Assembly: GCA_949317995.1 (NCBI GenBank)
Contig: OX439038.1
Location: forward strand, 68,028,659-68,092,658
Direction of reading: 5' to 3'
Source of the DNA: Acholoe squamosa
Lineage: Eukaryota > Annelida > Polychaeta > Phyllodocida > Polynoidae
Length of the DNA: 64,000 bases
Part shown: piece after piece, positions 54,230 through 62,415 of the stretch
Layout: every line of letters begins with the position of its first letter
Numbering within the stretch: the first letter of the stretch is position 1
Translations under genes and position numbers: made by a program
The notes under the pieces: generated by a model
Seen by the model: only the letters and a program-made list of their open reading frames with translations
What the model was told of the DNA's origin: nothing
The model's database searches: none

Positions 54230-54313
54230 TGATGATTAGACTTGAACGAATGCCTTTCAGGGAATGATTTGAATAAATGCCCCTGAAAGGCATGAGTTCA
54301 AGTCTAATCATCA
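54230..54313. ncRNA. Long stem-loop, pre-miRNA-sized candidate
   Basis: A 33-bp arm (54230-54262, starting TGATGATTAGACTTGAAC) pairs with 54281-54313 with only two mismatches, leaving an 18-nt loop. Total 84 nt, within the size range of animal miRNA precursors. The near-perfect pairing, without the small bulges usual in miRNAs, and the many mini-palindromes in this genome make a MITE remnant or siRNA-type hairpin at least as likely. No expression evidence is available. Confidence 0.35.
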
Positions 54314-55156
54314 CACATTGCGTTTATATCATCGCATCCACTATTGAATTAGACAATTTTACCCTTTAAAGCCATGAAATTGGTCCATTAAAACATTAAG
54401 ACAGCGACTGCTTCAATGAATGTTTACGTATGCCACATACAGCTTGTTACATTGAACTCTTTCCTGGGGGTATTTGGGTCTGTGCTCAAGCAGCAGTCAC
54501 GGTGAATGGAATGTCCCCAGATCATAGGCCAAATTAACAACTTGTATCAGACTTCCGGTTCACAATGGCAAGCAGGGCTCTCAGTTCAGAAGTTTATGAG
54601 TCATTTTCTATTAAAATTCACCTTGATATCATGGATTCTACACAAGCATGACTTCAATTAATACATATAGATTACTACATTCAAAATGATATTATAAGAT
54701 TCGGTCTATAAAAGTTACAAGTGGAGGAAATATATTGGGTTGAACTCACTGTCAAAATGGTAGGCTTCATTCTAGTGTCAACAATGCCTCTATCGCCTTA
54801 TCAGGAAATCCATACTCTCCGGTTTAGGCACCCTTAAAAATTTCATGGGTTTTAACATGTAACATATGACAGGTAAGGACATGAGAGGCTATCTATGGAT
54901 AACCGCAAGGCATGCAGGTTATCCATGGATAACTGCACGCCTTGCAAAGTGATGTTACAGCCTTCAGGGTGTGCAATATTGACAGGCATGTGCATGGGAA
55001 TATCCAGAAAAAGCACTCAGAATCCCAGAAATCGTGGAATAACAGGGGATACGACACAGAAGTTGTTGATTAATGAAAGTGTTGTTTCCATTTCATGCAC
55101 TGCCTTATTGGGCTTGATCATGGTTCATCTCTATTCATGACAATGCCAGAATTGGT
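54314..55156. other. Intergenic, no gene recognised
   Basis: A short palindrome lies at about 54894-54930, where TATCCATGGATAACTGCA echoes CTATGGATAACCGCAAGG. No gene supported. Confidence 0.4.
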
Positions 55157-55790
55157 AACTCAGCATTGATTATTGCTCCAGGCGAAGATTAACCTCCCAT
55201 TGGGAGGACCTTTTCCCTTTTTCCAAGTCATCACTTCAAATGCATCACATGGGTCGGACAGGTTGCTAATGCTGAGGAATTCTATTACTTGAACAGGAAG
55301 CTGTTGCTTCTGATGGTTATAAATAGATCTGTGCTAACCTCATTGTATGCAATGTCTGCAACACTCCAAATCCCTTTGTTCTATGCAATGCTGTTGCAAA
55401 GAAAAAAAAAGAGATGGTATGACATTGATGTGAAAGAGATGTGCTTTGGAGGTGAACTCCCGGGGTTGGACTTGGTGTAGACTGTAATTAAACTAGAACA
55501 TGAACAAGTTAGTGTGTTGCAGGTAATGCATACGCAAATGCTGCTAATGGAGTCTGGGCGTAAGTATATGCAATTGACGTCCTCATATGATATTCAGAAT
55601 CCCTATCTTCTTCATAACAAACCACAAGGTATAGCATTAGGACTTCTGGCCTAATTAATAAAACATAATAGCTTTGATACGACTTGTAGTTGAATTGCTG
55701 AGCAAGGGTCATTTCAAACATGCATCCATGCTTAACAAAATTGCTTCTTTTTCCCTTATTTTTGTACAGTTGATGGTTGGATATGGCTGT
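55157..55790 (+). repeat. Diverged dispersed repeat, copy B
   Basis: Partner of 44671-45700, lacking the MITE. Ordered shared words include AACTCAGCA, GTGCTAACCTCA, GGTATAGCATTAGGACT and CTTATTTTTGTACAGTT. Identity ~65-70%. No ORF. Confidence 0.5.
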
Positions 55791-55892
55791 CTGTTAAAAA
55801 GCAGCTAGCACAATAAGACATGCCCATCTTAGCCAGTCACCGCAAATTTTTCGCTGGGTCCTGCAAATTTAGAAACGATTTATTGGCATTTA

Positions 55893-57078
55893 GGGTAGGT
55901 TAACCTAAAGACGACCACATACCTTGAGTTGACCACCTGCCACCTTGTTTTTCTCACTTTTACATGTACTGTATGGGGCTGTACTTCTAATATTCCTGAA
56001 ATAGAGGTGTTATAGTATCCCATGGACTGGCCACCTATGATATGTTGACTGGTTATCATTGTATAACAATACACCAAAGTATCCATGTTTGACTGGTTTT
56101 TATCATGGCCAACTGGCCATTTCTCCAGAAATCTTTCACTTTGGTTGCAGATTCTGAACATTGAGATTGTTCACATGTACCAAATATTGATTCTAGACAT
56201 AGATATATATCATAAGTAAATGATGACATAAACAAATGTTCAGAAATGTTAAATACTTTCAGTTTAGGACTCATTTTCCCAGGCATGCCAATTTCACCTT
56301 GAGATGACCATGATTTCAACTTGAGTCGACCACCACTCACAGAGAGAGTTATGCCTTTAATTGAGTAGAAACCACTGACTATGTAGGATTACATCAAAAG
56401 ATTCATATCCATAATATCTTGGGACATTGCATTCTCTAGATGATATCTCTATGCACGGGTTTCAAACTTTGCTGTTTTCCTATTATGATTAGTATGCAAA
56501 GGAACCATATGACATCAAGAACATAAGTGCTAAGTCAATCAAAATGTTACTGTGGTGGATATTGATAAATAATCATAAAACAAAGCCTTTTTAATGCAGG
56601 GCTAGGATTATTACCTCTAATTGGATGGTAATGGCAACTATGATGAACAAAATCTTCTCTGAAATATCCCTTCTAATTTAGCTGCTGCAAAACATATATT
56701 TTCATTACAATACAGCACCATCAACAGTAACATTATATTATATATTTATGTAAGACACTTATTTTTTTTTTGAAATTATGTCTTAATGAACATGGCCCCA
56801 TTCAAAGGCTGTGTATCAAGTGGTCGTCTCAAGGTGCAAAGTGGTCATCTCAAGGTGAAAATGAACTAAATGGAATGTTCTTAGTAATGGTGATAACTAG
56901 ATATATATTATACACATTGATTTTCAAGATATAGCAGATAAAAAAAAAACCTAAACAATTATCTTTCATTCAGTGCCTTTTGGAAGTCTGAGGACCAAAA
57001 ACTCTCAGAGATATTATCCACTACAAATTCCTCATTGAAGGCCTGCACAGGAACGGTCATCTTTAGGTTAATCTACCC
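55893..57078. mobile_element. GGGTAGG-ended inverted-repeat element, copy 2
   Basis: Ends GGGTAGGTTAACCTAAAG and CTTTAGGTTAATCTACCC, flanked by TA on both sides. Interior collinear with copy 1 at 25126-26323 but with a short TA tract and small indels (for example an extra A-rich ~25 bp at 56940). Same orientation as copy 1, 30 kb away. Non-coding. Confidence 0.75.
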
Positions 57079-57283
57079 TAATTCAACATGGGTGCGGAGG
57101 TAAAATATGCAGCGTAAAATTTTATAGATCTCACAATGTTTTATCTAGTCTTTTTTGCTCTCGCCTTCTGTGTCCATTGGATTTTAAAAATACCTTTGTT
57201 GCGCATGTTAGAACCTATCCATCTGGGAGCACAGTCAAGATATATCAAATCCTGACTTGAATTTAGTTTTGTGATGCAAAGGA
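57079..57283. repeat. Shared extension beyond copy 2 right end
   Basis: Matches 26324-26562 (TTCTGTGTCCATTGGATTTT, TTGCGCATGTT, GACTTGAATTTAG). Homology ends where the Gypsy LTR begins. Confidence 0.7.
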
Positions 57284-57285
57284 AG

Positions 57286-57651
57286 TGTAATGGTTCGTAT
57301 TGACTTATATGTTGGGTGGCTCTTTGGCTCGCTTACCACTAGATGTACCAACACAACACGAGTAGTTCGGGTTGGGCAAAGCCCCAGAAACCCCTACCTC
57401 TCGGGTAGGACTTTATTTAATCTCTCTGATGACAAAGTATTAGCGTCTGGACTGGACCATGTCCAGTCCCCTTCTGCCGCTCGTCCGGCTCCTTAGTAGG
57501 AGCTGGACGCGAGGCATGGTGCTGCCCCCTCTTGTACCAACGAGGTATCGCAAAGCGACACCTAGCTAGCATAGAAGGAACAAGCACCACACGAACACGT
57601 CTCTCGGATGAACGGCACTAATATATATATACAATGATGCCGGCCCCTACA
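57286..57651 (-). repeat. 3' LTR of the right-edge Gypsy
   Basis: 366 bp; on the coding strand it starts TGTAGGGGCC and ends CATTACA. A purine tract (AGTGGGGGTGG on the coding strand) precedes it, a TATATATATA run lies near its start, and an AATAAA (complement at 57412-57417) is inside. The ends match the plus-strand LTR at 18101-18492. The target duplication cannot be checked because the 5' LTR is off-window. Confidence 0.65.
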
Positions 57652-58405
57652 CCACCCCCACTAGACTTTACCTAGGGTTGGGTGTAATTAACAAGTAACT
57701 ATTGTTGACTTTATACAGTGGTGTTATAAATAAATAGGTAAGTCTATATATACACAGTTCGTATTAAATATAGAACATTTAAGGGGCATTATAAGTTATA
57801 TGTACACAATAAGGCATCATCGTATATAACCCGAAGTGTTTATAAATAATAACAAAAATAGGAAGTGGCCCCTTATGGACCATCGACCTATGGTGATAAT
57901 GTTACACGTGTGTTATTATTAAACATGAGACGCGACGAAGAATATTCGATGTGTAGTAAGGTGATATTGATAAATTTTTACAATGTTTTTACCGACCCGA
58001 GGTGGGGTAAATAACCCGAAAAAATTTTGACTTTTACTTACAAGAATATAATATACGATATAAAAATAGATTTATACAAAATATGAAATATAGGTGTCCT
58101 ACCAGGGTAGCAGGATCACCCTTACAATATACCGGACTTCCGGCGAACCTGGAACGACTGGTTTCTGCAGCTCCACCCGGCGACATATGTGTGGTGGCAA
58201 ACCACGTTGCTGTTATGATGTGCCCTGATGAAGATGGGAAGATGGAGACCCGGTTAGATGTTGTAGTCCTTTGGGTGTTCGGGTTAGCGTCCATCCTCGC
58301 TGCAGGTTACGATCCAGGTATCAGGAGTCCAGCGTAAGGAACAGTGCCTCTGGCATACTAAATGCATTTACCCTCGGGTACAAGGAGACACCAACAGATG
58401 GACAC
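57652..58405 (-). other. 3' non-coding region of the Gypsy element
   Basis: Between the coiled-coil ORF and the LTR. AT-rich near the LTR (57660-58080). A small minus frame (58034-58294, 86 aa) ends in a hydrophobic segment LYFIFCINLFLYRILY, like a tail anchor, but there is no homologue in the window to support it; treat it as doubtful. Confidence 0.45.
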
Positions 58406-59047
58406 TCAAAGATCTTCAGGATCTGTGTCCATCTTCTCAGCCGGCTCCACTGAGGCAGATGGAGCCGAGCTGCTACAGCTGCTCGTAGAGAGCGCCGCTG
58501 AAGCCTCGCTGGGAGTCTCGCTCCCCAAGCTCAAGGCCCTCATCACTGCGGACGGACTGTCCATTGCCTCGGATGCTGGTGCAGCAACCGTGGCAGTTGG
58601 GACAGCCCGGTTCCAAGTCGGGGGCGGGAGCAAGAGAGCTGCCGGAATCGGCGGAGCAGCCGGGACCGGTGGAGTGGCCAGAACCGGTGGAGTAGCCGGG
58701 GCTGGCGGGGCATCCGGGGGTATCTCTGGTACGAAGATGAGAGACGACGGTAAGCCGTCCCACTCCTCCAGATGTTTCCCGAATGCCAGGAAAAACTTGA
58801 GGTCAGCCTCCTTAAATCGATGGATATATCTGGAGTTTTCAGCTTCGTGAAACTCTTTAAGCTTTTCGGCTTCCTTCTGTTTCCGCCGGCAGGACTCGAG
58901 GGCTTCCTCGACCTTCTTCCTTTCTAGCTCCCTGATTTTCTCTTCCTCCCGCCTCTGGATCTCGTAGACCAGATTGACGGTGGCTTCAGTCATCACACGC
59001 CAGTAGTCAACAGACTTCTGGCGGTGCAATGCCTGCCATTCTGCCAT
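58406..59047 (-). CDS. Gypsy 3' ORF-B: coiled-coil, Pro/Ala-repeat protein, ~213 aa
   Basis: The ATG at 59047-59045 lies four bases after the TGA of the zinc-finger ORF (TGACCTGATGG); the same frame is open a further 81 bases upstream, overlapping ORF-A in the +1 phase. Residues ~20-75 form a strongly charged helix (YEIQRREEEKIRELERKK...), probably a coiled coil. Then comes KFFLAFGKHLEEWDG, a run of 5-residue Pro/Ala/Val repeats (ATPPV, AAPPI; DNA 58630-58715), and a Ser/Ala-rich acidic tail. No membrane segment, so not envelope-like. Translation by termination-reinitiation or +1 frameshifting seems likely. Family not recognised. Confidence 0.65.
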   Translation of the reverse strand: MAEWQALHRQKSVDYWRVMTEATVNLVYEIQRREEEKIRELERKKVEEALESCRRKQKEAEKLKEFHEAENSRYIHRFKEADLKFFLAFGKHLEEWDGLPSSLIFVPEIPPDAPPAPATPPVLATPPVPAAPPIPAALLLPPPTWNRAVPTATVAAPASEAMDSPSAVMRALSLGSETPSEASAALSTSSCSSSAPSASVEPAEKMDTDPEDL

Positions 59048-59051
59048 CAGG

Positions 59052-61919
59052 TCATTCTGGATCTGAACCGTTCGGACATCGCGGTGGTCGACGAACGTGG
59101 AACACGTTCGTATTCGAACGTGTTCCACCGACGGGTACCCGAGGACCCGTCGGTGGAACTATCACTGGTGGTGGCGCTGGGGCCTCCACTGAGACAGGCG
59201 GGGTGCCTGTTGGAGGAGCAGACGGGCCCTCCACCGTGATGCCTCCTCGGCCTCGGCCACCACCCGGGGAGCCTCGGGTGGACTCCAGCCCACCGCGGCC
59301 CCTACCACGAGCTTTGGCCCGGCCCAAGGAGGTAAGGACCTGCGACTCGGGTCCAGCCGGTCCCATTGAAGGGAACTTCGCCGCGTACTCACTGTACGTG
59401 GGGCGCTTGCCGGAGGATCCCTCTCCAGCCCACCAAGTAGAATACCCGGATGGGGGAGCGAACAGTTCGCCCCCATCATCCAGGCCGCCAGAGGCTTCGC
59501 CCGGGCGTTGTTCCGCGGGTGCAGGTGTGGAGGTGGCTGGAGTCGCCGGTGCGGTCGCCTGGCTACCCGACCTGCGGGCCTGGTTGCCAGGCATCTCTAG
59601 AGCCGAGACCTGTTGTCCCGACTCGCGACGATCAGCTGGGTTGGCTGGTCTTGGCTGGTCCTTGCCACCCGAAGGGCTCACGGACCGGTCTGCTCGGGTC
59701 CTCTTGGAAGCAGTAGTCGTGACTGTGCCTCCGTTTGGACCTTTAGAGCGGGCTTTGGCCTTCTCTCGCTTGTCGTCTCCTCGCCACTTTTTCACCTTCA
59801 GGTGCACCTCGCTGGGCATCCCGAATTTTGTGGACGAGGAGTTCGTCTGGAAGTAAGTCAGCAAGTTGCCGCTCTTCCACGAGCAGAATCCGGTCTCGAA
59901 TGCCTGCTCTTTCACTTCCTTGATGCTCAGCGCGGACCAATTAGCAAGGAGCTCGCTGAAGCACTTGATGGCTCGTTTCCTGGTCTTCTCCAGGCCGATG
60001 CCATGGGCCTTCTGCAAATGCAGAGCCATGTCTCGGCGCCGGTGAGTGCTGAACGAGCCATCACAATGTTTACTCGGGCGGTCCCCGAGCACACACATCA
60101 TCACAGGCTTGTGATGCATATGATACTCGACGATGTGTCGAGCGAAGCGGGGCTTCGTCTCGAACATCTTCTCACCCGTGAGAGCCAGCTGGCAAGACTC
60201 AAACGGGCACCTTCGGCGGTTGCCGGTTGGTCCCCATTGGGTCATTGCCCACTGGACTTTCGTCCGGGCCTCGTAGCTGTAGATCGAGCCTAATTTGGAC
60301 TTGAGCTGGTCAATCCAAATCAGGTAGAACTTGCCTACTGGCGTATCCGAGGGGCCGGACTTCATCCACTCCTCGTCATCGCTGTCACCGTCCTTATTGA
60401 CGGCGCTCGGACACATATAGTGGACTGTGTCGTAAGCACAGTCCGCGAAGCAGCGGGGAGTCCGTTCCTTGAACCCCTCGGCTGCATCCTTCCACATCCA
60501 CTTCTGATTGTCGTCCTTGGGAACATCCGTGGTCATTTCTTCCCACGTTGTCACGGACTCCAAATCAGATTTGGCAGACTCGGGCAGCTCTGGATCGCTT
60601 TCGCTTTCCTCGCTGTCCGTGTAAATGTCAGCTCCCCTACGGCTGGCTCGGCTGGAGGTGGTAGTACCAGTCGGAGCCTTGGTAGGGGACTTCGTCTTTG
60701 CACCCGACGTGCTGGCTGCAGAAGATGCAGTAACCGAGGTGGCTACCGTGGTGGTTGTAGTGGTGGGAGCAGGCGTCTTCGGTTTGCCCTTACCCCTCGG
60801 CTTGGTGGGGGGCGTGGGCTCTGCCGGAGACGCTTTCGCTCCATTCTTCTTCTTCCGGCGCACAACCTTAGTCGGTTGGGCCGGAACTTCGGGACTGGAA
60901 TCCGACTCGCGTCGGCTCCTGTCCCCTGTCCGAGGGCTCCTCCTTCCGCTGACCGGGGAGTCAGAGTCGGAAGAGATCTCAGCTTTTCGTTGGGCCTGCT
61001 GCTTGCGATGGGCCCGGCGAGCTGCGGTGAGCTCCTTCTGCTGCTTGGCAAGCTCGGTTCGCTTTGCCTCTACAGCAGCCTGCTGGCGCGAGATGTCCTC
61101 TTCCGAGATCTCGCCAGGTGCCTCCGGGATGTCGGCAGCTGGGTCGGTCTCGGTCGTGGACCTCTCGACGGCGATGCGGACATCCTCAGCCTCCAGATCG
61201 CTCTCAGTGAGAGGACCCTTGGGCGCAGGTTTACGGGTCAATCGCTTGACCCGGTCGGTTTCCACCGACGACAAGGTTACTGTGGAGTCTGTATCCATGT
61301 CGGATTCGGACTCCCTTAACTCCGTGGCCTTCTGGATGATGCCCGCAGAGATCAAGACGGCTCGAGCTAAATTCTCGTTAGTCGCCATATTCTCCGCCAA
61401 CTTTAGGTAGTTGCGGAGCCAAGAAACTGGCATGTTGTCAGCCAGCTCGTCACTACACGAGTCCATTACCATAGTTTTAAGTTCATCTGGTATGGGCTCG
61501 GGCACGCCCTGCTCCACCGCCATGGGCCCGCATCCGAACATGGAGGCGTGCATAGGGATGTACGTACCCCAGGAGGTATACACGATACCTTCCTGGCGAT
61601 CAACGTGTGCTAGACGTCTGATCTGAGTCCTGAATCCCGGAGGATACATTGGAATGTCCAGGACATCCACTTTGCTACCCGAAGCGGCTGTTGTAGACGG
61701 GCGCTCCGGGCGTGGCGGGGGTGGAGGTGGCATCCTCTCCCGGTCGGTTGCCTCGGCCATAGCCGAGAGCGTCCGGGCGGCCTCCTCTGTCGAAGAATCC
61801 ATAGATTCCTCGACCCGAGACGGGACCTTCGGGTCCTCGTCTTGTTCCAACGGAATGTTGGCTGTTTGACGCGCAGCGTCAATCGTTCCCTGTGCCATGG
61901 CACCGGGTTCGACTTCCAA
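59052..61919 (-). CDS. Gypsy 3' ORF-A: 955-aa C2H2-type zinc-finger protein
   Basis: Starts MEVEPGAMAQG. Residues 1-85 are acidic and Pro-rich; 85-200 a folded-looking region (TSWGTYIPMHASMFG, WLRNYLKLAENM); 275-315 a Gln/Lys/Arg coiled coil; 315-460 low-complexity with SR/SP and KRKKK-type basic patches (likely nuclear). Residues 490-660 are the conserved core: CFADCAYD, FYLIWIDQLKSKLGS, finger 1 (C571, C576, H595, H600) and finger 2 (C609, C619, H634, H639). A tail rich in Gly/Arg (GRGRGG, about 860-890) may bind RNA. The core is found again as the relic at 7257-7885. It is not a standard gag (no CCHC knuckle) or env (no signal or membrane segment). Role unknown; a nucleic-acid-binding accessory protein is my inference. 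Confidence 0.75.
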   Translation of the reverse strand: MEVEPGAMAQGTIDAARQTANIPLEQDEDPKVPSRVEESMDSSTEEAARTLSAMAEATDRERMPPPPPPRPERPSTTAASGSKVDVLDIPMYPPGFRTQIRRLAHVDRQEGIVYTSWGTYIPMHASMFGCGPMAVEQGVPEPIPDELKTMVMDSCSDELADNMPVSWLRNYLKLAENMATNENLARAVLISAGIIQKATELRESESDMDTDSTVTLSSVETDRVKRLTRKPAPKGPLTESDLEAEDVRIAVERSTTETDPAADIPEAPGEISEEDISRQQAAVEAKRTELAKQQKELTAARRAHRKQQAQRKAEISSDSDSPVSGRRSPRTGDRSRRESDSSPEVPAQPTKVVRRKKKNGAKASPAEPTPPTKPRGKGKPKTPAPTTTTTTVATSVTASSAASTSGAKTKSPTKAPTGTTTSSRASRRGADIYTDSEESESDPELPESAKSDLESVTTWEEMTTDVPKDDNQKWMWKDAAEGFKERTPRCFADCAYDTVHYMCPSAVNKDGDSDDEEWMKSGPSDTPVGKFYLIWIDQLKSKLGSIYSYEARTKVQWAMTQWGPTGNRRRCPFESCQLALTGEKMFETKPRFARHIVEYHMHHKPVMMCVLGDRPSKHCDGSFSTHRRRDMALHLQKAHGIGLEKTRKRAIKCFSELLANWSALSIKEVKEQAFETGFCSWKSGNLLTYFQTNSSSTKFGMPSEVHLKVKKWRGDDKREKAKARSKGPNGGTVTTTASKRTRADRSVSPSGGKDQPRPANPADRRESGQQVSALEMPGNQARRSGSQATAPATPATSTPAPAEQRPGEASGGLDDGGELFAPPSGYSTWWAGEGSSGKRPTYSEYAAKFPSMGPAGPESQVLTSLGRAKARGRGRGGLESTRGSPGGGRGRGGITVEGPSAPPTGTPPVSVEAPAPPPVIVPPTGPRVPVGGTRSNTNVFHVRRPPRCPNGSDPE
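59097..59156 (-). promoter_or_regulatory. Two perfect, mutually exclusive hairpins near the ORF-A/ORF-B junction
   Basis: Hairpin 1: GTGGAACACGTTCG (59097-59110) pairs perfectly with 59115-59128 around TATT. Hairpin 2: CCACCGACGGGT (59125-59136) pairs perfectly with 59145-59156 around 8 nt. They share CCAC (59125-59128), so both cannot form fully at once. They lie 45-100 bases upstream (coding sense) of the TGA/ATG junction, inside the end of ORF-A. Placement suggests control of ORF-B translation or RNA processing; this is inference. Confidence 0.7.
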
Positions 61920-62415
61920 AATTAATTGGCAAGTTTTGTTGGACTCCTCCCGAAGGATTCGTCCAACAGAGAGGCTTTTGGGTTAGCTAGGCTAACACGA
62001 CAGCTACAGGCTGTATAACCGCCGACAAATAACTAGAGCAAAAACGGGTGGCGTCTAACCACCACGAGTCCGCTCTAGTTATGACCAGTATGACGTCAGA
62101 CCTCTCGTCTCGCGAGATCCCGCCATGGCTATCCGGTGACCTAGTTCCGCGCTTTCCCGCCACACCAGCAGCGCCACCTAGGGAACTAGATCCGAACCAA
62201 CATTCGACTCGACATGTGAGACGCGGCCTACTACCCGAGTGCTATCGTCTGGAGCTTGGCGGTGTATACAACGCTTCAAAGCGAATGTACCGGTTAATCC
62301 GACCGCCACTCACGGGATACAGCCACCCGGGGAGGGCGCGTTCGACATCTCTGGCCGTGGAACGTATGTTGCCTGCCTATGGCGGACAACACGCAGCAGC
62401 TCGTTGTGTACTGAG
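61920..62415 (-). promoter_or_regulatory. Spacer between integrase and ORF-A with promoter motifs
   Basis: Contains TGACGTCA (CRE, 62091-62098) and TCTCGCGAGA (62108-62117), both palindromic and 10 bp apart. Further structure lies nearer ORF-A: AACTAGAGC/GCTCTAGTT (62031-62039/62072-62080) enclosing GGTGG/CCACC, and GTTAGC-TAG-GCTAAC (61982-61996). TCTCGCGAGA is a known animal promoter element (BANP/Kaiso type) found close to start sites. The arrangement ~175-190 bp before the ORF-A ATG suggests a separate promoter for the 3' ORFs. No LTR-like TG...CA unit was found here. Confidence 0.55.

Noticed and set aside
58034..58294. Third Gypsy 3' ORF with tail-anchor-like C terminus
   Set aside because: Only 86 codons, with no homologue in the window; noted in the 3' non-coding entry but not called as a gene.
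60420..61410. Long plus-strand frames (to 299 aa) opposite the Gypsy ORFs
   Set aside because: They are antisense shadows of the GC-rich ORF-A and integrase frames, with low-complexity Arg/Ser/Val content and no domain.
59052..61919. ORF-A as a normal gag in 5' position
   Set aside because: On the coding strand ORF-A follows integrase and precedes the 3' LTR, and no LTR-like unit separates it from integrase; it also lacks a CCHC knuckle.
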